Shown: piece after piece, positions 44,736 through 53,445 of the stretch
How positions within the stretch are numbered: position 1 is the first letter of the stretch
Layout: every line of letters starts with the position of its first letter
Assembly: GCF_000243115.2 (NCBI RefSeq)
Contig: NZ_CP007035.1
Span: 2,666,001-2,730,000 of the forward strand
Length of the DNA: 64,000 bases
Source of the DNA: Niabella soli DSM 19437
GTDB lineage: Bacteria; Bacteroidota; Bacteroidia; Chitinophagales; Chitinophagaceae
Reading direction: 5' to 3'
Notes under the pieces: generated by a model
Seen by the model: only the letters and a program-made list of their open reading frames with translations
Told to the model about the DNA's origin: nothing
Databases searched by the model: none
Program-made: the position numbers and the translations under genes

Positions 44736-45716
44736 TTATTTGTTGCTGATAAATTCCTTGGGTTGTTTATGCCATTCCTCCGGAGGAAGATTCTTAAAAT
44801 AATCGTAGGTTATTGCAAGACCCTCCTTCCGGGAAACTTTAGGCTCCCAATCCAACAGGTTCTTGGCTTTTGTGATGTCCGGCTGACGTTGTTTGGGATC
44901 GTCTACCGGTAAAGGCTTATAGATTATTTTTACCCTATTGCCGGTCAGCGCCAGCACTTCCTCTGCAAAATCTTTTAATGATATTTCGTTGGGATTACCA
45001 ATATTGACAGGTAATGGGTAGTCGCTCAGCAATAATCTGTAGATCCCCTCGATCAGGTCGGCAACAAAACAGAAACTCCGGGTTTGCGATCCGTCGCCGA
45101 AAACGGTAATATCTTCACCTCTCAGTGCCTGCCCGATAAATGCCGGCAATGCACGACCATCATTCAGGCGCATGCGCGGCCCGTAGGTATTGAAAATGCG
45201 CACGATCCGTGTATCCACCTGGTGAAAACTGTGGTAGGCCATGGTAATGGATTCCATATACCGTTTCGCCTCATCATAGACGCCTCTTGGCCCCACAGGA
45301 TTTACGTTACCCCAATATTCTTCCGTTTGCGGGTGCACCAGAGGGTCTCCATATACCTCGCTTGTGGAAGCCACCAGCATTCGTGCCTTTTTATCTTTAG
45401 CCAGCCCCAGACAGTTGTGGGTGCCCATCGCCCCCACTTTCAGGGTCTGGATGGGGATCTTTAAATAATCGATAGGACTTGCCGGAGACGCAAAATGTAA
45501 GATATAATCCAGTTGACCGGAAATGTGAATGTATTTGGTTATATCGTGATGATAAAACTCGAAATCAGGATTGGGAAAAAGATGTTCCAGGTTCTTCAGA
45601 TCTCCGGTAATAAGGTTATCCATCCCTATTACCTTATAGCCTTCATTAATAAATTTATCACAAAGATGCGAACCCAGGAAACCGGCCGCTCCGGTTATTA
45701 AAACTCTTTTTTTCAT
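44736..45716 (-). CDS. UDP-glucuronate decarboxylase (UXS-type extended SDR)
   Basis: 326 residues from ATG 45716 ([20 protein letters not shown]). NAD-binding GAAGFLGS (~10-17), catalytic Tyr-x-x-x-Lys in YDEAK, and [20 protein letters not shown] are typical of UXS, which converts UDP-glucuronate to UDP-xylose for surface polysaccharide. A frame open to 45770 would hide the Rossmann motif behind 18 extra residues and is rejected. The neighbouring cupin gene may serve the same surface glycan, but this is inference. Confidence 0.93.
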   Translation of the reverse strand: MKKRVLITGAAGFLGSHLCDKFINEGYKVIGMDNLITGDLKNLEHLFPNPDFEFYHHDITKYIHISGQLDYILHFASPASPIDYLKIPIQTLKVGAMGTHNCLGLAKDKKARMLVASTSEVYGDPLVHPQTEEYWGNVNPVGPRGVYDEAKRYMESITMAYHSFHQVDTRIVRIFNTYGPRMRLNDGRALPAFIGQALRGEDITVFGDGSQTRSFCFVADLIEGIYRLLLSDYPLPVNIGNPNEISLKDFAEEVLALTGNRVKIIYKPLPVDDPKQRQPDITKAKNLLDWEPKVSRKEGLAITYDYFKNLPPEEWHKQPKEFISNK

Positions 45717-45851
45717 TATAATGCTATTACTCTTTTCAACCCATGATATATTCTCATAAATGCAGGGCAATTATCTATGGTTTATAAAAACGAATTTATA
45801 ACAATTTCGCAGTTATGCAAGAATATCTATTGAAATATCATCATCTAATTC

Positions 45852-46259
45852 TTAACCGACCGGAAACCGGTGCTCGTCACTTTCCGCCCCCATCGCCCGG
45901 TCTGCCATAACCAGTATCCGCGCATCTACAGCAGTAGCCTGTAAGCTAAAGAGATGACCCGGGGGAATATGTAAAACATCCAGTTGCACAGCATCCAGAT
46001 CAAAAGACAGTGCCTGGCTAGGATTCAGATCGGGCTGATGCCAGTCTGTTACAGGAAGCACTGTAATGCGAAAACTGCCAGATAATACCGTAAACCAACG
46101 ATGTTCAATTTCATGACCGATCCATCCCCGGACAAAAGTTTCATCATTATGCGCAATCGTATAAATGCGTTTAACCGGACCTGCATCAAAACTATTATTA
46201 AATAACAAAGCACCTCTTACATCGTTGTGTGCACCACCATATATTATTGCAGGCCTCAT
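45852..46259 (-). CDS. WxcM-like cupin-fold protein
   Basis: 135 residues. RIYTIAHNDETFVRGWIGHE and HRWFTVLSGSFRITVLPV match the FdtA/WxcM group of nucleotide-sugar ketoisomerases, single-domain cupins with a conserved GxH and H-x-W. Proline-rich VLHIPPGHLFSLQA forms the second cupin motif. The likely substrate is a dTDP- or GDP-4-keto-6-deoxy sugar, though some key active-site residues cannot be checked by eye. It precedes the UXS gene by 135 bases in the same direction. Confidence 0.7.
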   Translation of the reverse strand: MRPAIIYGGAHNDVRGALLFNNSFDAGPVKRIYTIAHNDETFVRGWIGHEIEHRWFTVLSGSFRITVLPVTDWHQPDLNPSQALSFDLDAVQLDVLHIPPGHLFSLQATAVDARILVMADRAMGAESDEHRFPVG

Positions 46260-46363
46260 GATTTCATTCGTTTTAAATAAAGTAACTACAGCAGCAATAT
46301 TACCAAAACATAATTATTTACTTTAGAAATATAATTTGTACTTTAACCACATATTTCAAGAAA

Positions 46364-47551
46364 ATGAAGATCCGATACCGATCGCTTGATGTTTTCAGAG
46401 GAGCCACCGTCTGCCTGATGATCCTGGTGAATAATCCAGGCAGTTGGGCGCATATTTATGCTCCGCTGGATCATGCTCCCTGGCATGGTTTGACCCCTAC
46501 CGACCTCGTTTTTCCTTTTTTCCTGTTTGCCGTGGGCAATGCCATGTCCTTTGTAATTCCACGATTACAGGAAGCAGGCCCCGCCGAATTCTGGAAGAAG
46601 ATAACCAAACGCACCCTGATCATATTTGGTATCGGAATTTTCTTAAACTGGTCTCCTTTTGTGAGATGGAACGGAGATACCCTGCAGGCTGTAACATGGG
46701 TCACTGACCCCGCAAAAAACATTGGCATCCGTATTTTTGGGGTATTGCAGCGGATCGCCTTCTGCTATTTTTTTGCCTCCATTATCGTTTATTACCTAAA
46801 GCCCAAAACAGCTTATTTTTTATCATTGGTCTTATTGTTGGCTTATTGGGGGCTTTGTATTTTGGGCAATCCCGCCGATCCTTACAGTCTGAAAGGCTGG
46901 TTTGGTACCAATATAGATAAAGCAATTCTTCATATTCCCCATATGTACAAAGGCGAGGGTGTTCCCTTTGATCCCGAAGGATTCGCGAGCTCGTTAGGAG
47001 CCATTGTGCAAATTGTTTTCGGGTATTTTGTAGGCATGTATATTAAAAACAGCAGCGCGCAAATCCCTAAGGATCTCACGGATAAACAGGATCCGCGCAA
47101 CCCCATGTTCAAAATGCTTACCGTTCTTTTTGTTGCCGGCGTAGGCTTGCTGGTGACGGGGTTCTGCTGGGACATGGTATTCCCGATCAATAAAAAAATA
47201 TGGACCAGCTCCTACACGGTTTATACCACCGGGCTGGCGATTATTACGCTTTGCGTGATGATCTTTTTTATTGAAATAAAGGGAAGCAAGAGCTTTTTAG
47301 CCACTTTCTTCGAGGTTTTTGGCAAAAACCCCCTGTTTATCTTTGCCCTGAGCGGCTTTTTACCCCGACTGGCAGCCCTGTTTAAGACCAAGAGCGGCGT
47401 CACTCCCTGGAACTGGCTTTATATGAAAGTGCTGGTGCATACGCCCGGCGCTAAGGAAAATGGCTCGTTGCTTTTTGCCATCTGTGTGATCATTTTTATG
47501 TGGGCCATCGCCTGGTGGCTCGATAAAAGGAAGATCTATATTAAAGTATAA
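46364..47551 (+). CDS. DUF5009 membrane acyltransferase (NagX/HGSNAT-like)
   Basis: 395 residues with about ten TM helices. The N-terminus RYRSLDVFRGATVCLMILVN and the block APWHGLTPTDLVFPFFLFAV match the heparan-alpha-glucosaminide acetyltransferase-like family, where a conserved His (here in HGLTPTD) is thought to take part in acetyl transfer across the membrane. It would acetylate amino sugars imported from outside or in the envelope. Transcribed alone, divergent from the cupin gene. Confidence 0.9.
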   Translation: MKIRYRSLDVFRGATVCLMILVNNPGSWAHIYAPLDHAPWHGLTPTDLVFPFFLFAVGNAMSFVIPRLQEAGPAEFWKKITKRTLIIFGIGIFLNWSPFVRWNGDTLQAVTWVTDPAKNIGIRIFGVLQRIAFCYFFASIIVYYLKPKTAYFLSLVLLLAYWGLCILGNPADPYSLKGWFGTNIDKAILHIPHMYKGEGVPFDPEGFASSLGAIVQIVFGYFVGMYIKNSSAQIPKDLTDKQDPRNPMFKMLTVLFVAGVGLLVTGFCWDMVFPINKKIWTSSYTVYTTGLAIITLCVMIFFIEIKGSKSFLATFFEVFGKNPLFIFALSGFLPRLAALFKTKSGVTPWNWLYMKVLVHTPGAKENGSLLFAICVIIFMWAIAWWLDKRKIYIKV

Positions 47552-47598
47552 GGATCCCGGGTAGGGAAATTATTAAAACCCCCTAACCAAAAGCTGCG

Positions 47599-47606
47599 TA
47601 TTTTTG
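47599..47606 (+). promoter_or_regulatory. -7 box for the beta-lactamase gene (TATTTTTG)
   Basis: Exact TAnnTTTG, 20 bases before ATG 47627. No -33 TTTG at ideal spacing. Confidence 0.5.
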
Positions 47607-47626
47607 CGGGCATTAATAAAACAATA

Positions 47627-48490
47627 ATGAAAGCAGTGGAGGCCCGCAACAGGAACAGGAATCATTTTAGCTATTTTTTAGTATCGGTCATCATACCCTT
47701 TTTAATTGCATCCTGCGCCCAGGATAACGTAAAGAAGGACGATTCACTTAAAAAATACTTCGACGAGAACCATTTAACCGGTTGCTTCGCTTTGCTTGAT
47801 AATGGTACCGGCGACTTTACAGTATACAATCTTGCCCGTTATCGCGATAGTGCTTATCTCCCGGCAAGCACGTTTAAGATTGTAAATTCGTTAATTGGAT
47901 TACAAACGGGGGTTATTTCCAGCGATAGCATGATCATTCCCTGGGATGGCGTGGTACGGCGCCCTGAATGGGATAAAGACTTAACCATGTACCAGGCCTT
48001 TCGGGTTTCAGCAGTGCCTTATTACCAGGAAGTAGCCCGCAGGATAGGAAAAGAAAAGATGGAATATTGGCTGGATTCCTTACACTATGGCGCGGGCAAA
48101 AAAGATACGCTTTACAAAATAAAATCAACGATTGACACTTTCTGGCTGGATAACTCAGTAAAAATAACCCCGGATGAAAACCTGGGCCTTGTAAAAAGGC
48201 TTTATTTTAATGAATTGCCTTTCTTTAAATTATACCAGGAAAAAGTAAAACACGCCATGCTTTTTGAAGACAATGCCAATTACCGGCTTGCTTATAAAAC
48301 CGGCTGGGGCACTACAGATAAGAATCATGCTCTGGGCTGGATCACCGGCTGGGTCGAAGAAAATAAACACCCCTATTTTTTTGTGCTGAATGTTGAATCG
48401 GCTGACCCTAATTATAACATGACCAACGTGCGGCTAAAAATGTTAAAAGACATTTTGAAACAACTGGGCTTTTTTGAGGGGAAAATGTAG
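47627..48490 (+). CDS. Class D (OXA-like) beta-lactamase, lipoprotein
   Basis: 287 residues. N-terminal hydrophobic stretch ending in the lipobox IASC (Cys30). Class D motifs: STFK at 81-84 (nucleophile Ser81, carbamylated Lys84), SAV at 128-130, KTG at 224-226 and Trp173. The usual [YF]GN is YGA at 154-156. It should hydrolyse beta-lactams in the periplasm; with the changed third motif and chromosomal setting it may have a weak or narrow spectrum. Flanked by its own -7 box; no mobile element near, so it looks intrinsic rather than acquired. Confidence 0.9.
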   Translation: MKAVEARNRNRNHFSYFLVSVIIPFLIASCAQDNVKKDDSLKKYFDENHLTGCFALLDNGTGDFTVYNLARYRDSAYLPASTFKIVNSLIGLQTGVISSDSMIIPWDGVVRRPEWDKDLTMYQAFRVSAVPYYQEVARRIGKEKMEYWLDSLHYGAGKKDTLYKIKSTIDTFWLDNSVKITPDENLGLVKRLYFNELPFFKLYQEKVKHAMLFEDNANYRLAYKTGWGTTDKNHALGWITGWVEENKHPYFFVLNVESADPNYNMTNVRLKMLKDILKQLGFFEGKM

Positions 48491-48508
48491 CGCCTGGCAG
48501 GATGAAAT

Positions 48509-48565
48509 GTTAACAAGTTTATAAGGAAGCCCCTTTTCAATTTTTAAACGGATCTACTTGTTAAC
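48509..48565. repeat. Word-type hairpin, GTTAACAAGT family copy 2
   Basis: Perfect 10-base outer arms GTTAACAAGT (48509-48518) and ACTTGTTAAC (48556-48565). The inner ATAAGGAAGCCCC is the complement of the loop GGGGCTCCTTAT of copy 1 with one extra base. It sits just upstream of the BatB-like gene. Confidence 0.7.
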
Positions 48566-48576
48566 TTTATCATCAA

Positions 48577-49587
48577 ATGAGTTTCGAATTTCAATATATC
48601 TATTTCATTTGGCTGGCAACTGCAGTATTGCTTTTCCTGTTCCTGTTTTCAGTTGTAAAACGATGGAAGCGTCGCACCATAAAGCGGATAGGAGAACCGG
48701 CGTTGGTAAAATCCATGATCCGGGGGTATAGTCCTGTTCGCTTCAATTTCAAATTCTTTTTATTATGCATTGCATTTTTAATGGGCGTATTAAGCGTCAT
48801 GAGCCTCCGGAAGCCAGGTGGTGATGATGGCATAAAACGCTCGGGAATTGATGTGGTTTTTGCGCTGGACCTAAGCAAAAGCATGCTGGCACAGGATGTA
48901 AAACCCAGCCGGCTACTGCTGGCAAAACAATTCATAGGCAAACTGATGGATGCCATGCCGGATAACCGCATAGGGCTGGTATGGTTTGCAGGAAAAGCAT
49001 TTATTCAAATGCCGATCAGTGCCGATCATGGTTCGGCGCAGATGTATGTGGATGATGCGTCGCCGGATGTGGTGCCGGTAAAGGGTACTGTGATCGGAGA
49101 CGCGCTGGAACAGAGTCTGAAAGCCTTTGGCGAGCGCGAGGCGAAATACAAGGCTGTCATACTCATTTCCGACGGAGAAGACCATGATGAAAAAGCAATG
49201 GAAATTTCAAAAGAAATGGCATCGCGTGGTTTGATGGTCAATACCGTGGGCATTGGTTCTCCCGAAGGCACTTTTATCCCGGATGATTCCACCGGAGGCA
49301 ACAAACTGGATCCGGCCACCGGGAAACCTGTCATCTCCAAACTGAATGAAAAAGAGCTGCAACAGATCGCAGCTAACTCGCACGGCGTCTACATACATTT
49401 AACAGACATCAATGCGGCTATTAAAACCATTAATAACCAATTAGCGCAGATCGATAAAAAAGTATCAGGTGATGTAAGCCTGATGAGCTTTTCCTATTAC
49501 TTCTGGATCTTTGCCACCATCATGGCGCTTTGTCTGGTGGCCGAACAATTGTTGCCCGATGGCAGAAAAATAAAAAAAGAAGAATGA
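48577..49587 (+). CDS. BatB/BatA-like VWA-domain membrane protein
   Basis: 336 residues. Two N-terminal TM helices (~7-27, ~59-79), a von Willebrand A domain (~91-290) with the complete MIDAS DLSKS (98-102), GTVIGDAL and ISDGEDHDE, and one C-terminal TM helix (~308-328). This is the layout of BatA/BatB in Bacteroidota aerotolerance operons. The next gene overlaps by 4 bases (ATGA). The MoxR ATPase, DUF58 protein and BatD/E genes that often accompany these are not here. Confidence 0.9.
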   Translation: MSFEFQYIYFIWLATAVLLFLFLFSVVKRWKRRTIKRIGEPALVKSMIRGYSPVRFNFKFFLLCIAFLMGVLSVMSLRKPGGDDGIKRSGIDVVFALDLSKSMLAQDVKPSRLLLAKQFIGKLMDAMPDNRIGLVWFAGKAFIQMPISADHGSAQMYVDDASPDVVPVKGTVIGDALEQSLKAFGEREAKYKAVILISDGEDHDEKAMEISKEMASRGLMVNTVGIGSPEGTFIPDDSTGGNKLDPATGKPVISKLNEKELQQIAANSHGVYIHLTDINAAIKTINNQLAQIDKKVSGDVSLMSFSYYFWIFATIMALCLVAEQLLPDGRKIKKEE

Positions 49588-50195
49588 AGGCCTGTTTTAT
49601 TTGTTTAGCGATAGGTATTGCTGTTCCTGTTTTTGCGCAGGACAATGGGGCGCAGCATATAAAAAAAGGGAACGATCTTTTTAAAAAAGGGGCGCTACCG
49701 GAGGCCATTGCTGAATATAACAAAGCTGCTACCGGTGCGAACAAATATGTGGCGCTAGTAAATAAAGGGGATGCCTTATTTCGCTTGAAGAAATATGATG
49801 AAGCACTAAAAAGTTACCAGCAGGCCAACGAAGCAGGAAATACGGATGCTAATCTCCGTTCCGGCGCTTTTTATAATGCCGGTGTTGTTTACTCCAATCA
49901 AAATAAATTGAATGAAAGCATTGAAGCTTATAAGAACGCGTTGCGTCTAAACAGTAATGATGTGAACGCCCGGGAAAATTTACAAAAAGCACTGCTGGAA
50001 AAAAAGAAACAAAGCGGCGGCGGTGGCGGCGGCGGAAAAGATAAAAATGATCAGTCGCAGCAGCAAAAGTCCAAACTGAGTCAATCTCAATCCCAAAACA
50101 AACTGGATAAACTGGAAGAAAAAGAGCGGAATACCCAACAGCGTATTTCCGAAAACAAATCGCAATATGGCACCAGTAATGAGAAGGATTGGTAA
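49584..50195 (+). CDS. BatC-like TPR protein
   Basis: 203 residues from ATG 49584, which overlaps the stop of the VWA gene. Signal peptide (ACFICLAIGIAVPVFAQ). TPR motifs span ~22-140 (GNDLFKKGALPEAIAEYNKA, AFYNAGVVYSNQNKLNESIE). The tail has eight glycines in a row followed by Gln/Ser/Lys-rich low-complexity sequence. It should be a periplasmic scaffold for the VWA partner. The open frame back to 49530 is a shadow of the preceding gene. Confidence 0.88.
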   Translation: MKACFICLAIGIAVPVFAQDNGAQHIKKGNDLFKKGALPEAIAEYNKAATGANKYVALVNKGDALFRLKKYDEALKSYQQANEAGNTDANLRSGAFYNAGVVYSNQNKLNESIEAYKNALRLNSNDVNARENLQKALLEKKKQSGGGGGGGKDKNDQSQQQKSKLSQSQSQNKLDKLEEKERNTQQRISENKSQYGTSNEKDW

Positions 50196-50214
50196 TTACC
50201 TCAAATTGAATTCT

Positions 50215-51471
50215 CTATTGAACAACCACGGGCTTTCCGAACTTCTCTGCTTCGCTATACATGAAGCTTTCAAATCCCTGTTTGCTTGCAAAAGCCGGGT
50301 CCGTTAATTCCCAGCCGACATAATACCGATAGATGACCGGCTGCGCCGCTACAGGAGCCATTTCCAGCGTAAAAGCATTGGTAATATCTGTATTAAAAGC
50401 GGTGATATGATCGTACCCTTTAAAGTTTTTTATTTTGGTAAGGATTCCAAGCCCCAGCATGTCTTTGTTCTCACTCTGCCGGTCATATGTGTATAGGCCG
50501 GCAACACCGTTCTCATGAATTTTATAATCGGTTTTGCTGAAGAAATCGATAGTTCCGGTTACCAGCCATGCGTTTTTGGGCAATGTGTCCACCGTTACCT
50601 TATTTTCAAAAAAATACTGGCCGCCCCAGATGCAGATCTGTTCTGTAACCGTTACCGGACGGGCATCCGGGAGGTATTGCCAGTTTTTATAGCTTATTTC
50701 AAAAATCGAACGTACCGGGCCCGTCGTTATTTGTTTGTAAATAACCTGTGCATTCCGGCCAAAGCGGATCAGGGTGTCCTTCCCATTCGTTTTTACTTTC
50801 AGCGCCAGTGCACCGGCACCAAGCGAGCTGCCTACTTTAAGAATATCCATGCCCCAGTCGGACAGGTTATGATAACTTTTGGAAGGATCGGCTCCTACCT
50901 CATTCAATACCATTTTTGCAGTTCGCTTCCCCCAGATATCATTTGCATTCCTGGTGTCGAAATATTTCCGGAACCCCACTTTATCATTTTCCCAGGCCGG
51001 GCCTTCTGTTAAGTAGGGCGGCAGCTTTTGTTTAGAAAAATCGGTGGGTTTATTATTGAACGGCATAGTATCCGTTAGCACGTTAGCGCCGAAGTGTCCA
51101 TTAGCAAGCTTATGTTGCTGCCGCACATACGAGCGCACCACAGCTTTTATTGCAGCAGGTTTGTCGCCAACGGCTATAGTCAGCGTCTTTTTTTCGTCAG
51201 GCTTCAAATCAAGCAGCAACACGGCTTCATCCCAGATACCATCGCGGTTTAGATCGTCGTATTGTACCAACTGCGGAACCTTCCCGTTATTAATCAGCAC
51301 ATATTGCCGGCTATTTAAAGCGGGCAGCTTTCTTTTTAGTTCGCTGCGTTTTAAAACAACTAATTCATCCTTACGTTCAATGGATGAAGGATTGGTAATG
51401 CTTATGGTTTTACCCTGCGCAAAAGCATTCAGACTACTCGCAACAAAAATCAGTATAAACAATTTCCTCAT
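50215..51471 (-). CDS. DUF4861 exported protein
   Basis: 418 residues from ATG 51471 (MRKLFILIFVASSLNAFAQ, a clear signal peptide); the frame to 51543 overlaps the upstream gene. The N-terminal ~100 residues (ISITNPSSIERKDELVVLKR, VQYDDLNRDGIWDEAVLLLD) and the galactose-mutarotase-like body are those of the DUF4861 family, found in pectin and other polysaccharide loci of Bacteroidota. It probably acts on a released sugar in the periplasm, but no reaction is established. It follows the NTF2-like gene by 11 bases. Confidence 0.85.
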   Translation of the reverse strand: MRKLFILIFVASSLNAFAQGKTISITNPSSIERKDELVVLKRSELKRKLPALNSRQYVLINNGKVPQLVQYDDLNRDGIWDEAVLLLDLKPDEKKTLTIAVGDKPAAIKAVVRSYVRQQHKLANGHFGANVLTDTMPFNNKPTDFSKQKLPPYLTEGPAWENDKVGFRKYFDTRNANDIWGKRTAKMVLNEVGADPSKSYHNLSDWGMDILKVGSSLGAGALALKVKTNGKDTLIRFGRNAQVIYKQITTGPVRSIFEISYKNWQYLPDARPVTVTEQICIWGGQYFFENKVTVDTLPKNAWLVTGTIDFFSKTDYKIHENGVAGLYTYDRQSENKDMLGLGILTKIKNFKGYDHITAFNTDITNAFTLEMAPVAAQPVIYRYYVGWELTDPAFASKQGFESFMYSEAEKFGKPVVVQ

Positions 51472-51482
51472 AAATAAAATGC

Positions 51483-51929
51483 TTATTGTGCTTTTACGGC
51501 TTGCCTTGCGATCAGCAACCACTTTCCGCTTACTTTTTCCCAAACCGTCATGATCTTTAAAGTGGTATGCCCGGGCTGTTTATTATCATCAGTATCAGCG
51601 TCCAACAAATGACGCACAATAGCCGTGTTATTCACTAAATAGATCGTTTGATCTTTGATATCGATTTTTGTAAAGTCGGATGCTCCTGTTTTAAATGACT
51701 CCAGGAACTCCGCTTTATTCTGCACTTTCCCGCTGGAATGGCCGTAGGTTAATTTTGATGAAGCCAAAGCGCTCAGAACCGGAACATCGCTATCCAGCAT
51801 TGCCCTGGTTAATTTTTTAACTGCCGCCTCCACTTCCTGTTGTCCCCTGGTTTGTGCGAATAGCGATCCTGCTGGCAGGACCAGTGCTAAAAATAAAAAA
51901 GAAAAAAATCGTAACCGCATAAAATTCAT
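51483..51929 (-). CDS. NTF2-like (DUF4440) exported protein
   Basis: 148 residues with a signal peptide (FFSFLFLALVLPAGSLFAQ). The body has the SnoaL/DUF4440 pattern: AAVKKLTRAMLDSDVPVLSA, LTYGHSSGKVQNKAEFLESF, TIYLVNNTAIVRHLL and WEKVSGKWLLIARQAV. This fold is used for ligand binding or small isomerase/hydrolase activity; the role is not known. First gene of a pair with DUF4861; the -7 box is 8 bases from the start. Confidence 0.85.
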   Translation of the reverse strand: MNFMRLRFFSFLFLALVLPAGSLFAQTRGQQEVEAAVKKLTRAMLDSDVPVLSALASSKLTYGHSSGKVQNKAEFLESFKTGASDFTKIDIKDQTIYLVNNTAIVRHLLDADTDDNKQPGHTTLKIMTVWEKVSGKWLLIARQAVKAQ

Positions 51930-51937
51930 TTTAGCTA

Positions 51938-51945
51938 CAAATATA
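51938..51945 (-). promoter_or_regulatory. -7 box for the NTF2-like gene (TATATTTG on minus strand)
   Basis: Exact TAnnTTTG ending 8 bases before ATG 51929; a leaderless or near-leaderless transcript is expected. Confidence 0.5.
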
Positions 51946-52008
51946 TTCTTTAATCATTCAAACAGCTCCTGGGTATATCAGATTTTATTTTCTCTCACCT
52001 GCCAAACT

Positions 52009-52091
52009 GCGTCATTCCCTGCAACGACGCAAAGACGCAACGAGTTTCTCGCAGTCCCGATAGAGCCATCGGGACAAAGGAGCAATGACGC
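52009..52091. repeat. Composite hairpin repeat CGTCATTCC family, copy 1
   Basis: Outer arms GCGTCATT (52009-52016) and AATGACGC (52084-52091). Inside are GCAAAGACGCA (also seen at 17836), AACGAGTTTCTCGCAG and the palindrome GTCCCGAT-AGAGCC-ATCGGGAC (52054-52075). Related in order and sequence to 56935-57028. Confidence 0.65.
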
Positions 52092-52140
52092 GGCGGATGA
52101 CTTTCAAAAATCTGTGAGCCACTGTTTTCATGGGATATGC

Positions 52141-52148
52141 TATTTTTG
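52141..52148 (+). promoter_or_regulatory. -7 box touching the NlpC/P60 start (TATTTTTG)
   Basis: Exact TAnnTTTG ending 4 bases before ATG 52153, so the mRNA is probably leaderless. Confidence 0.55.
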
Positions 52149-52152
52149 ACAA

Positions 52153-52731
52153 ATGCAATCATTCCGGTATCTATTATTGATCCCACTATTGGCACTATTG
52201 TTTTCCTGTTCCTCTGCGAGAAAAAGCCGGCGAACAAATGTGCTCACGGGCAGTACCGTTGAAACGATTCCAGCAACTGAATCTAAAACACCACCGGAAA
52301 ACAATAATTACTCCGGACCTGTGCGTTCTTTAGATGTGCCTTTGGATATTGACCGGAAAGCCTTTGTAAATTATGCAAAGACTTTTTTAGGCACTCCTTA
52401 TAAATACGGATCATCGAATCCGGCCAACGGGCTCGATTGTTCTGGTCTCTTATATCATATTTTTCAGCATTACCGCGTTAAGTCGCCGCGCTCCTCCTAT
52501 GATTATGCAAACGTGGGCACAACTATATCGCTCAGGAAAGCATTACCCGGGGATATCATTCTATTCTCCGGTGAAAACAGCCGCCGGATCGGCCATATGG
52601 GCATCGTAACAGAGAATAAAGACATTTTGAAATTTATACATGCTCCGGGCAGCGGCACCCGGGTAACGATCACGCCCCTGTCCGGTTATTTTGAAAAACA
52701 TTTTGTAAAAGTGATCCGTGTGTTGGAATAA
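52153..52731 (+). CDS. NlpC/P60-family (C40) peptidase lipoprotein
   Basis: 192 residues. Lipoprotein signal (LLLIPLLALLFSCSSARKSR; lipid Cys near 19). The C40 peptidase domain (~70-190) shows the catalytic Cys in NGLDCSGLLYH and His in RIGHMGIV. Such enzymes cut peptidoglycan stem peptides between D-gamma-Glu and the diamino acid during wall growth. The region between signal and domain is Ser/Thr/Pro-rich, a likely flexible linker. A bidirectional terminator follows at once. Confidence 0.94.
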   Translation: MQSFRYLLLIPLLALLFSCSSARKSRRTNVLTGSTVETIPATESKTPPENNNYSGPVRSLDVPLDIDRKAFVNYAKTFLGTPYKYGSSNPANGLDCSGLLYHIFQHYRVKSPRSSYDYANVGTTISLRKALPGDIILFSGENSRRIGHMGIVTENKDILKFIHAPGSGTRVTITPLSGYFEKHFVKVIRVLE

Positions 52732-52756
52732 AAAAGCCCCGAAAAACGGGGCTTTT
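52731..52756. terminator. Bidirectional intrinsic terminator
   Basis: Perfect 10-bp arms AAAAGCCCCG (52732-52741) and CGGGGCTTTT (52747-52756) with loop AAAAA. T-runs form on both strands. It serves the NlpC/P60 gene and the convergent peroxiredoxin operon. Confidence 0.93.
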
Positions 52757-52775
52757 AGAAAAAGGCACATTGTCA

Positions 52776-53021
52776 TTAACGATCAATAGATCCTAATACT
52801 TTTTTCGAGAACGTGTTTAAAGCATCCGATTCCTTCATGCCGCTGTTCACCAGTTCGTGCACTTCAATAGCACCGCAGAGATTGGTGATCAGTTCTCCGG
52901 CCACATCAATCTCCTCATCCTTTACATTCATCTCACAAAATGCTTCCAGTACCTCCACCGTAGCCTGTAATTTTTCGGCTGGTGCCGCCTGGTATAATTT
53001 TCTAATTATTGGTAATTTCAT
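52776..53021 (-). CDS. Small conserved protein (DUF6952-like)
   Basis: 81 residues, soluble, helical, acidic (VEVLEAFCEMNVKDEEIDVA, GMKESDALNTFSKKVLGSID). From memory this matches the DUF6952 family, which in Bacteroidota lies next to peroxiredoxin and thioredoxin genes. It is the third gene of that operon here, 101 bases after the thioredoxin gene. Function is not known; context suggests redox defence. Confidence 0.8.
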   Translation of the reverse strand: MKLPIIRKLYQAAPAEKLQATVEVLEAFCEMNVKDEEIDVAGELITNLCGAIEVHELVNSGMKESDALNTFSKKVLGSIDR

Positions 53022-53058
53022 TCGAATATTTTTTATTTTTCTTTTAATGGCCGAATGG

Positions 53059-53126
53059 TCCCGATAGCCATCGGGATTATCAGAATAAAAATTTTCAGTT
53101 TCTTTAAAACTGCTGAAAATTTTTAT
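53059..53126. repeat. Two palindromes between the thioredoxin gene and the small gene
   Basis: TCCCGAT-AGCC-ATCGGGA (53059-53076), the same core as at 52054. Next to it, perfect 14-base arms ATAAAAATTTTCAG (53085-53098) and CTGAAAATTTTTAT (53113-53126), the latter overlapping the thioredoxin stop. Confidence 0.7.
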
Positions 53127-53434
53127 ATGAACGTTTCATTAAACAATTCATTTAAAGATGCAGCCTGGTTGGTTTGCACCTGGTTTATTAATTGGCCGTT
53201 TTTAAATGCCGCAAAAGTGGGCAGGTTATCAACCTTTGCCAGTTTTCTTGATTCAGGAAATTTTTCGGCATCTACATAAAAGAAAGCGGTAGCTTCATTT
53301 TCGCTTGCCAGTTTTTTAAATTTCGGCTTCATGATCCGGCAATTGCCGCACCAGCCTGCACCGTATTGTACCATTACCGTTTGATTATCGGCCACCAACT
53401 GTTCTAAATTATCTTCGTTTATTTCTGTATACAT
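53123..53434 (-). CDS. Thioredoxin-like protein
   Basis: 103 residues, normal thioredoxin length, no signal peptide. Active site YGAGWCGNCRIMKPKF, so the dithiol motif is CGNC instead of CGPC. NLPTFAAFKNGQLI carries the cis-proline loop. It lies 11 bases after the peroxiredoxin gene and probably reduces it. The changed motif shifts redox potential; enzymatic detail is unknown. Confidence 0.93.
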   Translation of the reverse strand: MYTEINEDNLEQLVADNQTVMVQYGAGWCGNCRIMKPKFKKLASENEATAFFYVDAEKFPESRKLAKVDNLPTFAAFKNGQLINQVQTNQAASLNELFNETFI

Positions 53435-53445
53435 TCTTTTCTTTT

